DNA of 64,000 bases from Okapia johnstoni (GCA_024291935.2 CM044306.1:24697501-24761500), one strand, 5' to 3'; shown: positions 1 through 12,105, numbered from the stretch's first letter. Translations and numbers: made by a program. Notes: generated by a model not told the origin, from the letters alone.

Positions 1-195
1 GGGTTTCTGTTACCTACTAGGAGCTCTTAGCTTCCTAAGAGTTGATCTTCATTTTTCTCTCCACTCTTCTGCCTTCCACACCCCTCGCCCAGGCTCGTAA
101 AAGCCCAGGCCTCCTCACTTTATGAAGACATCCCTTAAGGATGAATGGCCACAGAAGGTAAATCCTTAACCCCTTCTTTTTAAAAAAAACATCTA

Positions 196-525
196 GGGCT
201 TCCCCAGTGGCTTAGTGGTAAAGAATCCTCCTACCAGGAGACACAGGTTGGATGCCTGATCTGGGAAGATCCCACATGCCACCGGAGCAACTAAACCCAT
301 GCATCACAACTATTGAGCCTGTGCCCTAGAGTCCGGGAGCTGCAACCTCTGAGGCCATGACCCGCAACTACTGAAGCCTGCGCACCCTAGAGCCCATGTT
401 CCTGCAACAAGAGAATAACACTGCAACTAGAGAATAGCCATCTGCTGCAACTACAAAAAAGCACAGACAGGACTGAAGGTCCAGCACCGCCAAAAATATA
501 TAAATAAATGAATAAAATAAACAAC
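196..525 (+). mobile_element. CHR-type tRNA-Glu SINE
   Basis: Starts GGGCTTCCCCAGTGGCTTAG, continues through the 'gggaagatcccacatgcc' region and the repeated 'caactactgaagcc' body, and ends in an AT-rich tail. It is flanked by the target-site duplication AACATCTA (188-195 and 526-533). CHR SINEs are shared by cetaceans, hippos and ruminants. Confidence 0.9.
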
Positions 526-894
526 AACATCTAATATATCTTGTCACGAACACAACAGGGTGTGTGGTGGAGAGAGAACTGCACAGCCCTGAGCACTACA
601 TCACTTGGAGATGGGAAACAGAAACAGTGACGACACAATTGTTTCTGAGACTCAGTTCCAGCTCACGTTTTTTTAAACAGTTGGGTTTCAGAGCCCTGTT
701 TAGAAAGCCCATTTTAAAAGCTGAGTGAATAAAAGTGCAAGGGGAGGCCCTGAAATTCTGAAACCCGCAGTACTGGTTTCAGACCAATATGGGTTTGCTC
801 TTTGAAGCCTGAAAAGGCAATGCGCTCTGGCCAACAGGCTCTCGCCTTGGCTGGGTGGAGAAAATAACAACAATATAAGCAGCAGCAGCAAACA

Positions 895-1110
895 CTGCAG
901 AGTACCTTCTACTTGCCAGGCACTGTTCTAAGCACTTTACAGCTATTGACTCATTTGATTCTTATGATGTAGATATTATTATTCATATTCTACAGGTGAG
1001 GAAATTGAGGCACAGAAGTTACTTAACTTCTTCTAGGCCACACAGCTAGTAAAAAATAGAACCTGGATTTGATACCCAGGTAACTCTGGCACCCAAAGCC
1101 ATTCTCTTAA
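895..1110 (-). repeat. MIR SINE
   Basis: Reads as MIR in reverse: GCCAGGCACTGTTCTAAGC, the region before ACAGGTGAGGAAATTGAGGC, then CACACAGCTAGTAA and a 'gatttgatacccagg' end. Confidence 0.85.
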
Positions 1111-2580
1111 GGGTTTATGACCACAAAGCATTTCCTTCTATCACACACACCCTTCGGGCCCAAAGGAAACCACTTCTGCCACTTCTCAAGGCCGAGGAAT
1201 GGAAAAAATCTGAACACACATAAAGGTAAAAGTTAACATGTAGAAGACCTGATGCACTCCCTAACCAAAGGCCAGGGACATTCCTTTACTGTTTGGCCAC
1301 AAATAAGTCCACAGGCTCAGGCTGCTCTTTCCTCCTCTTGTCTTTCCTCTCTTCTGCTTCACTGCAAACCTACAAATAATCCCACTACGGACCAGGTAAG
1401 TGCCTTATTAGTGCCTCTGGGATACTAATAGGTGGAGGAGAAACAATCCTTCAGCCCAATCTATAAGCAAGAAATCACTCAATCTGTCTTAAATCATCTA
1501 ACAAATCATGCAGAGCTCTAGCCTCCTATGTTTTTTCTTACCAGTATCTTAGGGTACCTGGCCCTAAAAAAGGAACTGGCCACGTAAAGAACTCAGTCAT
1601 CCAAACCTACATACACTCTTCTTCCCACAGCATCACCGGTGTTTGTCCTTTTAATATTAGTTCTATAGTAAACACAACATAACTGCTCTTCAAATATGAC
1701 TGCTAATAGATTCCCAACTACTACACAGGCAGGCTTTCTGCTGATGTCCACTAAAAGTGACTAGGTTCTGGTGCTTGCTGTTCTACTAACTTCCCTGACT
1801 CTAAGGAGGTACAAACAAAACCAACAGTTTTGTACTCTTGCAGTTTGCTTTAGAGCAGTTCATGATAGGCCTGAGTTTGTCTGGGCATTGCCTTGCTCTA
1901 CATCGTCAGATTCTAGGCATACTTTTACTAGTTGGTTACCATCTTGCTACTGGATTTGACCAAGTTTCTGTGTTCCAAGATGCAATGCTAACATTTACAA
2001 TGAAGTCCAGACGGACGAAGACTTTCTACTTCAGAGATCCTCTTAATCCCATTCCTACCTAGGAAGGCACCGTAGCAACTACACTTTCAGGAGGGGCTGG
2101 AACTAAGCTTGGTAATCACAAAAAGCCTGAGAAACTCTGGTTTGGAGAATGTCATTAACCATCAGATGGCAGGGACTATGACTTTTGTACATTTGGTAGA
2201 CCCTGAGGCTTTGGAAGTGTGCAATGATCTTTTCACATCTGGTGTGAATCAAATGTAAGCCTCACTTTCAACTTATTGCCAACCTCCTCATGCAAGTAGG
2301 TTCCTTCTCCCATTCCTAAGTGCCTGCATTTGCAGGGGATCCATTACAACTTTGAGTGTGAAAGCAAGGTTAAGCTTGCTCTTTGCCAACCACATCTACC
2401 ACGTTAAACTGCTATTAAGACATCTTTTTGGTGCTGTTGAGAAAGTGGGAGTATTTGCCACACTGTACTTGATTGTAGACCTCACCCCACTGCCACGTTG
2501 ACCGACAAGTTCAGGACAAAACGGCATTGGTGGGGGGAGAACGGAAAGGCAGGGGGCAAACTACCGAGATCCTACACCTA

Positions 2581-2617
2581 CACACACCACACACGCGCGC
2601 GCGCGCGCGCGCGCGCG
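2581..2617. repeat. (CA)n/(CG)n alternating repeat
   Basis: A short CA run passes into twelve uninterrupted CG dinucleotides (2594-2617). Such pure alternating purine-pyrimidine sequence is the classic Z-DNA former. Confidence 0.9.
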
Positions 2618-2699
2618 ATGGTTGGAATGAGACAACCATATTAAGCAGGTCTGTGATCTGGGAACATACAACTTTTGGGCCACACCGACAGGAATGTAG

Positions 2700-3800
2700 G
2701 GAGTAGGAGCGGAGCGTTTGTATGGTGGTAGAAGCCGTTAAAACTTATTCCAACGGCTTAGAAGAAACCAGCTCCAGGAGGTGCCATAAAGCGAAGCGCA
2801 CATGAAGTGGTGGGAAAAGGAACTCCAAGCTGCAGAACGGGATGCTGGGGCCAAACTCAAGTTGGAGAACTAACACATGGCTCCACGGGGCTCTCCTCCA
2901 TGCCCCTCCCCCTCAGCGTGCAGACATCCAACGCCCACCGGCTCCCCGCTCCAGTGCAATCCCTGCATAGGGCGCCCCCATCACGAGCCTCACACCTCGC
3001 TGCCACCCGTGCATCTTCCATTCACCCCCACACCACATCTCTGCCCACATTTCGGTTACGCCCCCAGAGCCAGCCTCCATCTGCCAGGACCTTCCCCTCA
3101 CCTCCTGGCCCGACTCCCCGGCACTCTGTCCCAGCGGTGCACTCCGCGTTCACCGCTCCTCGCTCTCGCTCCTTCCGTTCTCGCAGACTCTGCGCGACCC
3201 CATTTCTCTTCCTTCGCCCCTATTCCACTTCCCCCTTATAGTTTTTCCCCTACCCCTCCCCCCGTCACGCGACCCCCTCCCCCCCCCAACGGCTCCCTCA
3301 GCGGCACGCACTCCAGGCCCGGCTCACCTGCACGGCCACCCCCGTCCCGGCGCTGATGCGGCTGCTGCAGCTGGAAGGGGACGGTGGCCCTGAGCGGCTG
3401 CAGACCAGCCCGAGGGGAGCCGGCAGGAACTGGGGGAGAGCAGCCCCGACGGAGCCCCCCGGCCCCTCCGCGACCCGGCCCCCAGGCACCTCCGCCTCTG
3501 CCGCCCGCTGCGGCCCCAGCCATCGCCCGCCCGCCGGACTGCCCGCCTGCCTCGGACCCACTGCGAGCCCCACACAGCCCCCCAACCCCCGCGGCAGTTG
3601 CTTATCTGCTCTACGGGGCGGAGACCGGCCCCCTCAGCCCAGAGAATTGGCTGGTTCCCCTCCTCCCAACCAACCGCCAATGACAAGGTGCAGAAAAGGG
3701 GAGCGTCACACCCAGTCCCAGGTAGTATGCAAATACGATGTCACGTGACGTCAGGCAAAGTCGGGGCGGGGCCGGGGCCGAGGCCGGGTGTAAGATGGAA
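2700..3800. promoter_or_regulatory. FAM117A: CpG island with FAM117A promoter
   Basis: A GC- and CpG-rich block surrounds FAM117A exon 1. On the side upstream of the minus-strand gene there is an ATTGG at 3646-3650, which is a CCAAT box on the gene's strand, and a CCAAT on the plus strand at 3676-3680. Further up are an octamer ATGCAAAT (3727-3734), a TCACGTGA E-box (3741-3748) overlapping a full palindromic ATF/CREB site TGACGTCA (3746-3753), and a GC box GGGGCGGGG (3763-3771). The start of transcription is inferred to lie near 3550-3640. The sites are visible; their use is inferred. Confidence 0.75.
3328..3523 (-). CDS. FAM117A: FAM117A coding exon 1 (partial gene, 5' end only)
   Basis: This is the first coding exon of FAM117A, read on the minus strand. 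The ATG is at 3523-3521 and the exon gives 65 full codons plus one base before a GT donor (CAG|GTGAGC, with the intron starting at 3327). The peptide starts MAGAAAGGRGGGAWGPGRGG, is rich in Gly, Ala and Arg, and ends in QLQQPHQRRDGGGRA, matching the FAM117A N terminus as I remember it. The family is conserved in vertebrates; its molecular function is not well established and no catalytic motif is visible. The rest of the gene lies at lower coordinates outside the window, because FAM117A intron 1 is long. The exon sits in a CpG island. Reading past the donor gives a chance extension to 3236 that should not be counted as coding. Identity is from remembered family sequence, not from a search. Confidence 0.9.
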
Positions 3801-5089
3801 TAAAGCAGTAGTGAAATCATCATGGGGAGCTGGGAGGAGTGCCAAACTTTCAGCAATTGAGTCCCGGTAAGTATGAAGAAAGCAATAACTTCAAAAAGCA
3901 TTACTTTTGGTTTAATCTAAAAACATAGGATCATAGGATCTCAATGTTGCTTGCAAGGTCTAAAGTAAGTTTCTACAAATTAATGAAAAGTTTGCATAAT
4001 ATTTGCATGCGATTTGCATTATATCCGTGAACATAATAACTACTGTGCCTCATGTGGCACCACATTTGTCTTTCTTCACATATCTAAGTCCTTACTTGGT
4101 GTTGGTCCAACCTAAAAACGCAGCTGCTAGCTTGTAAATTAAACTGAGACTGAAAAGGAGCAGAGTTGTCCATTACAAGTCTGTTCAGCAGAGTGGAAGG
4201 AACAAAGCAACTGAGAAAGTTGAGCAAATCTACAGTGACTCCATAACCAAATCCTGGTCTTCCCAGCTCAATGCTCTCTGACCTACAAGTCAAAATGAAC
4301 CTGAATGGGCCACAAAGAGAATGCACGCCGTTGTGAAAATCACATGCTATAATATATACATGAAACGTTTGAGGGAAAAAGCATTTAAGTTACTGCTTAA
4401 AATTATTCTCTTCAAAAGAAAAAAATTATTACTCTTGGTATTCATTAACCATTTTGTTCTCTTCTGTGGAAAAAGTTAAAGGCCATCAATCCTAGATTGT
4501 CTCTGATAAGGGACCATCCAAATAATTAGATAATTCCCTCCAGATTTATATTTAGCCATATCTATTTTTGATCTTGCTACAGATTTATCTTTCTATTTCT
4601 GTTTTTTCCTAGTTTAATGTTAAAATGAAGGTATTCCCTGAAGCCATACTATTAATAATCAGAAAAAAGGAGGTAATCTGGAAGCGTGCTGCAAGGCAAT
4701 GAGAGGTCATTTTGGGGATTAAATATTGAAAGCAGATAATACCCAAAGTGGAAATTCAAGAGTTGGATGAATATGAAAATCAGCCTATGTACAGAAAACA
4801 AATTGAGGATATGAAACATCCTAAAGAAAATTTTTCTTTGCAAAGAGTGTATTCTTGCAGATTTGAAGAATGTACTTTAAGATGACATTTGAAATCTTTT
4901 TAACTGACAGGGAGATGTACTCCTTTTCTATGAAGTGGACAACTTTACCAAAGGCAGATAGGAATGCACAAAAATTGATTAACTGATAAAAATTTAGTCT
5001 TAATAAATAACTCAGTTTTAAAAAAAAACTTACAATTTATAACATTCCAGTTAGTTCAAAGTCTTCATATATGTTTTTTTAATCCCCAT

Positions 5090-5200
5090 GAAAATCTGGA
5101 AAAAGGAAACCATGGGTTCTTATTATGGTGCAGGTAGAGAAACTGAGGACCAAAAAGGTGAATCTTTTTGATTCTTGACTCAGATCTCTATCAGATCTTA
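5090..5200 (-). repeat. MIR fragment
   Basis: Reverse-orientation MIR core: 'aatccccatgaaaatctgg' followed by GTAGAGAAACTGAGGACC. Confidence 0.5.
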
Positions 5201-5244
5201 ATGGACCACACTGCCTCATTGTGGCACACTTCATTAATAAAATC

Positions 5245-5460
5245 AGTAATAGTAGCAGCTAACATTCACTGAGTTTCTTTCTCCATGACAGGTATATCTT
5301 AAGCACCATGCATACATTGCCTCATTTAATTCTCATGAGCATACCTATGAGATGGGTATTATCTCCTCTTCATGGAGGCTTCAGAAAGAAGCAAAATTGC
5401 TTACTGCCCAAGGATACTCAGGCAGCCTGACTCCAGAGATGAACTCCTAATCTCTGTCAT
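5245..5460 (-). repeat. MIR SINE
   Basis: Reverse-orientation MIR: 'gacaggtatatcttaagcac', 'cctcatttaattctcatga', then an oligo-A/G 'cagaaagaag' region and a decayed tRNA-related end. Confidence 0.7.
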
Positions 5461-5559
5461 TATAAAACTTTCTTATAAACAAAGAAGGATTACTATTTAC
5501 ATTTTACATAAAGAATCTCCAAAGATAGGGTTTGGCTGAGATGTTAAAATTAACACTTG

Positions 5560-5780
5560 TCTTGTACTTCATAGCTTTCACATACACCATCTCATTTAAT
5601 TTTCACAAGTGCGTAATAGGTAGACTATTATATGTATGATAGGTAGAAAATGAAAATATTATTGTCCCTATTTTATAGAAGGCTAAGTCCCAGAGGCTGT
5701 GATGACTTACCCAAGATTGTCCACTTAGTAAATGGCAGACCCAGGACGAACGTCCTAGGTCTTTTGACTTCAGATTCGAG
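5560..5780 (-). repeat. MIR SINE
   Basis: Reverse-orientation MIR: CATCTCATTTAATTTTCACA, 'gtcccagaggctgtgatgac', CCCAAGATTGTCCACTTAG. Confidence 0.7.
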
Positions 5781-6501
5781 TATTTTCTCAACACACACTC
5801 AACTTCCAGACAATTAACTTGCCTGATAGCTAAAGTGTGGGCCAGTTGGTCTCTTAAAATCTGTTCTTACCTGACAACTTTGTCCATTTTAGGACACAAC
5901 ATGTAAATTCTCAGGCAGTCTTAGAAGATGATGTGTGATTTTTACTGGTTGGGCCATATGGTGTGTGTTACAGGTAAAAGGACGGAGTGAGGAATCTTGA
6001 AATACTTTGGACAAATGACTTCCTTTCTCTGTGCCAGAATCAACTGTGCTGTATCAACCTTACAGAGTTGTTCTAAAGAGAAAATGGCATATTATTGGGC
6101 AGCAGCATTCTTCCCTTGGAGAGAAGAGGGTAGTCTCAAGGATATGGGAGTTTAAGTTTCATTTTAAAGCCAAAGTACCAAGAATAGAGGGCCTAGACAG
6201 TGGAAGAAGAGTTGGTGGAGGTGGCACAGCTGAAGAACTGGATCTTCTGAATCCAGAGAGTTGTGTTCCTTCTTGATAAGCTGGCTAAAGACACTAAGAT
6301 GGCCCGGCTGGAGGAATGTAAAGGCAGGCATGCAGAGGAGATCCCTGTCCTCTCCTTACCCCAGGTATCATGCCCAAGCAGCTGTCTCTCATTCCCTTCT
6401 CTATCACTGGTTGCTTCTCCTGGCATAGGCATGATGGGAGGATAAAGACCTCATCTGAAGATCAACTCCTGTCTGTTTCCTCTAATTAAAAAGCCAGGGC
6501 T

Positions 6502-6656
6502 TAGGACTTCCCTGGTGGTCCAGTGGCTAAGACTCCATGCTCCCAATGCAGGGGGCCTGGGTTCAATCCCTGGTCAGGGAACTCAATCCCATCTGCTGCA
6601 ACTAAAGAACCTGCATGCCTACGACCTGACATAGCCAAATTAAAAAAAAAAAAAAC
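6502..6656 (+). mobile_element. tRNA-derived SINE (CHR-like), 5' part plus poly(A)
   Basis: Begins AGGACTTCCCTGGTGGTCCA, includes the tRNA B-box region GGTTCAATCCCTGG, and ends in a long A tract near 6640-6653. Confidence 0.8.
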
Positions 6657-7621
6657 ATTTTTTAGAAGCAGCAGCCAGGGTTTGGGGGAGACTGCATGCT
6701 GCTAAGGGGAGATGTATTGCCTTAAAAGCATCCTCTAGCTTCAAGAAAACCTTTGTCATTGTTCCTCTGCCATCTTTATCAACATGATTGTCACCAATTA
6801 ATTTGCTTGTCACAAATTTATTGAAATGACCATGTGCACCATGTGCCAGACACAGAGCTAGGCACTATAGAATGACAATAATATTCAGAGACATACTTCC
6901 TGTTCTAGAGTTCATACCCCAGCAGGCCTTGAAGCCTGTAAGCAGAAGTGGTCTAGAGGCTGTTCTGACTGAGACATGTTCTGGGTGCTGCTTTCAGGGA
7001 GGTCGGAGGCAGGCACTCAAAAACATCAAAAGTGGAGGATTACATACACCAAGTATATCAATAAATTGTTTTTCATCTATGGGAGAATTATTTGCCTCAG
7101 AAGGTTCCAACGGCAAATGCTCAGCCCCTTAATCCTAGCCTGCTCTTGGGATGTACACAGCTGTCACAAATAAATGAGGACTCGAATTTTTTCCTACAAG
7201 TGTGGGGTCAGAGGTATAGCCCTTCCCCAAGCAGTCCCTATAAGGCCTGGGGTCTTAAAAGCTGCAGATGTCTGAAGGGCTACCAAGGATGAAAGGCTTT
7301 GGAGATTTCTAGAAGATCAGAGGATCTGTAGGATCCACTGGCTACTGAATTAAGAGAAGGCTAGGGTTGTCACTAGTCAAGAGAAGCTTTCCAGTTCTGA
7401 AGGTACTGTCTGGCCCTACTTCTGGGGCACCTTGATCCTTCACCCTGGACATTTATGCCACAATAACCAACAAGAATGGAAATTCCAAATCACCATTTTT
7501 ATTCTCTAGAATCTGATACTCAGGAGCGATTGTTTAGCAGAGATTAGAGAAGTCTTGATATTCCTTGGTACCTGGGACTATCTCTGAACTTCCTGGTAAA
7601 TGTCTAAGTACTTACGTCTTT

Positions 7622-7898
7622 CGGAGAAGGCAATGGCACCCCACTCCAGTACTCTTGCCTGGGAAACCCCATGGACGGAGGAGCCTGGTAGGCTACAGCC
7701 CATGGGGTCGCGAAGAGTCAGACACGACTGAGCGACTTCACTTTCACTTTTCACTTTCATGCACTGGAGAAGGAAATGGCAACCCACTCCAATATTCTTG
7801 CCTGGAGAATCCCAGGGACGAAGGAGCCTGGTGGGCTGCCATCTATGGGGTCGCACAGAGTCGGACACGACTAAAGCGACTTAGCAACAGCAGCAGCA
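7622..7898 (+). mobile_element. Bov-A2 dimeric SINE
   Basis: Two Bov-A units ('ggagaaggcaatggcacccc' and 'ggagaaggaaatggcaaccc') are joined by a CACTTTCACTTTTCACTTTC linker, with an AGC-rich tail. It is flanked by the perfect 12-bp duplication ACTTACGTCTTT (7610-7621 and 7899-7910). The sharp duplication and low decay show a recent insertion. Confidence 0.95.
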
Positions 7899-8485
7899 AC
7901 TTACGTCTTTGGCCCCTGGGTTCCAAAGTAATAAAGGCAAAAAATAAAATGACGCAGACACATGGTGTCTTTTTCTGACCTACCTCCTTCCCTCAGCCTC
8001 TGTCTGAAATGTCAGGCCTGGTTCCTCAGGGAACAAGATCCTGAGGAAATGAGGTCACAACAGAAGGAGCAGAGCAGCCTTAGAGGGATTGAGAAGGAGT
8101 GTTGAGGGAATGAATGAGGTTATGGGAACAGAGTAGGGAGGGGGGTAGCCCTCAACATCTCTCCCACTCTGGGGGCCTCCCTTTCCCTGCATCCCTGCCC
8201 TATTACTCCCAAGATAACTGTGGCCTGGATTTTGACCTTCGGTACTCTGTCTGACATACTTTGTCCCTTGCTGCAGCCCACCACTTTCTGTCTTCTGCTT
8301 AGTTATCACACTTGTTCATTCTCCATCTCTCAGACTGGGTGATGTTCACTCCTTAACTCTTCTTTTCCTCTCAGTGGGAATCAACTTTTCTTGCTAAACT
8401 GCAGCCTTTTAAAACTGAAGTTTCCTCATCCTTAACAATAAAGGATTTGTTAGATGTTTTAAAATTTAAAAAAAAAAATCAAACT

Positions 8486-8630
8486 GTTGGTCGCTAAGTC
8501 TTGTCCAACTCTTTGTGACCCGCATGGACAGTCCAGGGTCCTCTGTCCATGGAATTCTCCAGGCAAAGAATACTGGATTGGGTAGCCATTCCTTTCTCCA
8601 GGGGATCTTCCTGACCCACAGGTAAAGGGT
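8486..8630 (-). mobile_element. Bov-tA/Bov-A SINE fragment
   Basis: Reverse-orientation Bov-A sequence: 'gtcgctaagtcttgtccaac', 'tctccaggcaaagaatactg', 'ggggatcttcctgacccaca'. Confidence 0.8.
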
Positions 8631-8724
8631 AATGTGGGATCAGAGACATCAAAATTTTGGAATACAGGACCTAGTGGCACTCCATGAAAAATACAAAGAG
8701 CCGTTAGAGACTGTGTATGATCAG

Positions 8725-8845
8725 TCTAGTCCCTTCATTTTACAAATGGAGAAGTGGGTGTTGAGACAAGGGAAGGACTTGGTAGAGGTCAGTTGGCAAA
8801 TCAGAGGCAGGACAGAAGACCAGGGCTCCTGCATCCTGGTCAATG
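8725..8845 (-). repeat. MIR fragment
   Basis: 'cttcattttacaaatggaga', then GGTCAGTTGGCAAATCAGAG and 'gaagaccagggctcctgca', a reverse MIR core. Confidence 0.5.
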
Positions 8846-8879
8846 TTGCCTCACAACATAAATAACTTCCAAAAGAATT

Positions 8880-9247
8880 TATAGAGAATACTATTCAGCA
8901 CTAAAAGGAAATAAACTACTGATATATGCTACAGTGTAGATGGACCTTAAAAACAATACGCTAAGTAAAAGGAGCCAGATACAAAAGACCACGTATTATA
9001 TGACTCCATTTATGTGAACTATCTAGAAAAGGCAAATTTATAGAGAAAGCAGATCAGAGGTTGCCTCCAGCTGAGAGTAGAAGCAGGGATTATCTGCAAA
9101 CAAGCACAGTAGAACTTTTTGGGGTGATGGAAAGGATCTAAAACTGGAATATGCTGATGGTTGCACAACTATAGAATTATACATGTATAATAAGTGAATT
9201 TTATGGTACATAATTTATGCCTCAGTCAAGCTGCTTTTAAAAAAGGA
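8880..9247 (+). mobile_element. Old L1 (L1M) 3' fragment
   Basis: 'gagaatactattcagcacta', 'gccagatacaaaagaccacg', 'tatgactccatttatgtgaa' and TAATTTATGCCTCAGTCAAG are typical of the 3' end of old mammalian L1 elements. Confidence 0.75.
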
Positions 9248-10152
9248 TTTAGATATGTTTATGGATGAGAGATCTCTGATGTGTGTCAGACCCTGCTAAT
9301 CTTTTAAGGGAACATTTCATGAAAAAGATATACCTACCCCTATGATATCCATAAAAGGTCACTGTGAGAGACAAAAGTTTTGGTTCTTTGACTTATGAAA
9401 TACCCAAGTTAGCATTCTTCATAAGTGTTCTCTTCACTAAAATATGTAAGTTTCGTGAGAACAGGCATGTCTTGGTCCTCAGTCTAATGACTACACCTAG
9501 CACTATGACCAGCATGAAGATATTGCTTCACAAAAAGCAAATTAAAATCAACTTTAGTTCAGCCATGTCATGTGATTATGGGTACCTTGAGGGACCATCT
9601 TCTTTCTAGAGCAGCACCTTGGTGGGAACAGTTTGCATCCCCCACACCTAACTCTCCCAGGTCCCTCAGAGATCAGTCTCTGGAGAGGAAATGCTGGTTG
9701 TGTATATCCCTAGAAGACTGTGTATAAACCAAAAGGCCTATTCATTTCACTCCACTTTAAACTTCTCTCTTCCCCACCATTGTTCCCATTTACCTTATCC
9801 AGGTCAGCCTCAAAAATACAATGACCCCTGGGCAAATAAGCTACAATAATCTAAACATTCTTCATCTAATTTCACATCTCTCCCTTACCCTGGCACCATG
9901 CACCAAATGAAGAATCAAGTACCATAAAATCCAATTCAAAGATACTATAAATATAACAGAAGAGACAAGTGATGTGAAAGTTGGTCTGTAGTTTGATTTC
10001 CTTCAGACCTAGGACATAGGCTCATAGGCTCAGAAATTATTTTCAGAGCCAAGAATATTATCTAAAGGGCTTTTTTAATAGATAACTGCAGAATATCACC
10101 AAAGATGTGTCCACAGTTTTATCTTCTGTGCTTTGGAGATGATATTCCCCCT

Positions 10153-10285
10153 CAGTTCAGTTCAGTCGCTTAGTTGTGTCTGACTCTTTGCGACCTCATG
10201 GACTGCAGCACACCAAGCTTCCCTGTCCACCATCTTCATCATCAACTTCAACTTCCCATCAGACCTCACTTCCTGCAAGCATTCC
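10153..10285 (-). mobile_element. BovB LINE 3' fragment
   Basis: 'cagttcagtcgcttagttgt', 'ctgcagcacaccaagcttcc', then decayed 'ccatcttcatcatcaacttc': the BovB 3' end in reverse orientation. Confidence 0.7.
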
Positions 10286-10409
10286 TTAGCTAATCCTGTG
10301 AGACAGGAATGATGCCTCCAGGACTTAGGTGTTAGGCCCATTATTTTGTACTAGCTTATGAGTAGCTTCATAATTCCTCTTCTGTCATTTTATATGTTTG
10401 TCCTTTCTC

Positions 10410-10768
10410 GCCAATTTTTTTTTAATTAATTAACTTATTTACTTTTGGTTGTATTGGATCTTTGTTGCTTCGCACAAGCTTTAGTTGCTCTCAGTTGCAG
10501 CAAGCTGGGGCTCCTTTTCATCGTGGAGCATGCGTGTCACCGTGGCGGCTTTTCATTGTGGAGCACAGGCTCGAGGCCTGCGGGCTTCAGTAGCAGCAGC
10601 ATGTGGGCTTGGTAGTCGTGGCTACAGGGCCCTAGAGCCCAGGCTCAGTAGTTGTGGAACACAGGCTTAGTTGCCCCGAGGCATGTGGAATCTTCACTGA
10701 CCGGGGATTGAACCCACATCCCTACACTGGCAAGCAGATTATTATCCACTGCGCCACCAAGGAAGTCC
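10410..10768 (-). mobile_element. CHR SINE, near full length
   Basis: Reverse-orientation CHR: T-rich tail, 'ggatctttgttgcttcgcac', repeated 'gtggagcacaggctcgaggc'-type units, and 'ccaaggaagtcccc' at the 5' end. A likely duplication CCTTTCTC lies at 10402-10409 and 10769-10776. Confidence 0.85.
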
Positions 10769-11919
10769 CCTTTCTCCCCAGTTCCAAGCAAAGGAACACA
10801 TTTGCTCTGCTATTTCTTGTCAGTTACTAGGGCATGCCACTGCATCAGGCAATGTTGCAGCAAAGTTGATTATTTAAGTATTTGTTTTTCCAACTGTTTA
10901 TGATCACTCCTGAAGGTTGAGGCTAAAAGTCCTGCAGACTAAAAGCAGGGAAGGCTTCAGGTTCTGTGAAGTCTAAGGCTTATACCACTTGAGGTTTCCT
11001 CAAGTTAAATAGTAAAATAATTATAGAATTAGGGATAAGGACTTGGAAAGGTTCTGTGCAAGTGAGGGGCTCTGACTCTTGAGTTTCATTAGCTTCATTG
11101 TAAATCTGTTTCTTACTGAAAAATGAAGTTATATCTCATCCAACTCTTCAGCCCTGATTGATTAGGTGCCTGTTCCTGGCTTTTCCTGTGGGTATCCTGT
11201 ATGCAGCAGATCTTTTCCACAAGATGCTCCTCGCTCAATAAAATGGCCTTAGCAGCCAGGCCTCTCTATCTAGTGAAAAAGTCCCAAAAGGCTGTACTGA
11301 CACTCCCCACACTTAGTAACTTGGTAGCACTTAGAATAATGCTTCTTTCAGAGCAGGTGATTTCTTGCTGTGCATAGTGGAGGGGGAGGTCCTTGTACCC
11401 AATTCTTCCTGGAAGACCCTGATGGCTCTAAGCTCAAGGGGTGGTGTTGTGCAGAAGGGCCTGGAATGTTCCAGTACATTCCACCAGTGGCCTCTGTAAC
11501 CCCTGCTTCCATTCAACTTAGGCAAAGGCCTGGTAATCTACAAAGTAGTGTGTATTTTGCTTGGTCTTGCTTCTTCCATGACAGTCTGCTAGCATCACAC
11601 AAGTTTGTACCTTCCCTGGAAGTCCTACCCAGAAGCTCTATCCAATTCTCTGATCTACTGGTGTTTGCCCAGAATGTCAAGCCAGGGTCTAGATCTCAAC
11701 CCTGTCAATTTTTTGGCTATATACACCAAATTTTGATTTCTTCCCCAAATAGGTTAAAAATCCTGGGATCTCTGAATCAGTGGTGAGTCTGCGTTCCTCA
11801 GAATGCCCACGAAGCTTGTGCCACCTGAGGAGACACTAACATCAAGGCCCCAGGAAGAAAGCAATGTACTCAGGATGCTATAGGTCATGTGCCCTGGCCA
11901 AAAGGCATAGAATACCACT

Positions 11920-12105
11920 TCTACTTACTGGGAGCTTCCTATAGGCTAAGTAATTTGCCCACATAATATTATTTAACTCTTAGTCACAGTTATTATATCC
12001 TATACAGTAGACATAACTATCCCCAGTTCACAGGTGAGAAAACTGAGGCTCAGAAAGGTTAAGAAATGTATTGAAGGTTATGCAGCTAGAGAAGATAGGT
12101 CCATC
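11920..12105 (-). repeat. MIR SINE
   Basis: 'tactgggagcttcctatagg', 'ctatccccagttcacaggtg', GAGAAAACTGAGGCTCAGAA and GGTTATGCAGCTAG mark a reverse MIR. Confidence 0.8.

Larger units (their letters stand above)
1..3327 (-). other. FAM117A: FAM117A intron 1 (5' part)
   Basis: Intronic sequence on the minus strand following FAM117A exon 1. It contains a CHR SINE (196-525), a MIR (about 895-1110), a CA/CG alternating repeat (about 2580-2617) and, next to the exon, the C-rich shoulder of the CpG island. The stretch 1110-2570 shows no recognisable gene or repeat. No FAM117A exon 2 was recognised. Open frames in 2807-3356 are GC-biased shadows of the island. Confidence 0.75.

Noticed and set aside
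2807..3356. Two overlapping Pro/Ser-rich open frames
   Set aside because: They lie in the GC-rich FAM117A island, antisense to its intron. Composition alone explains the lack of stops and no domain is visible.
7565..7978. 137-residue open frame
   Set aside because: It is almost entirely the Bov-A2 SINE, which gives the same RQWHPTPVLLPGK-type peptide wherever it inserts in this orientation.
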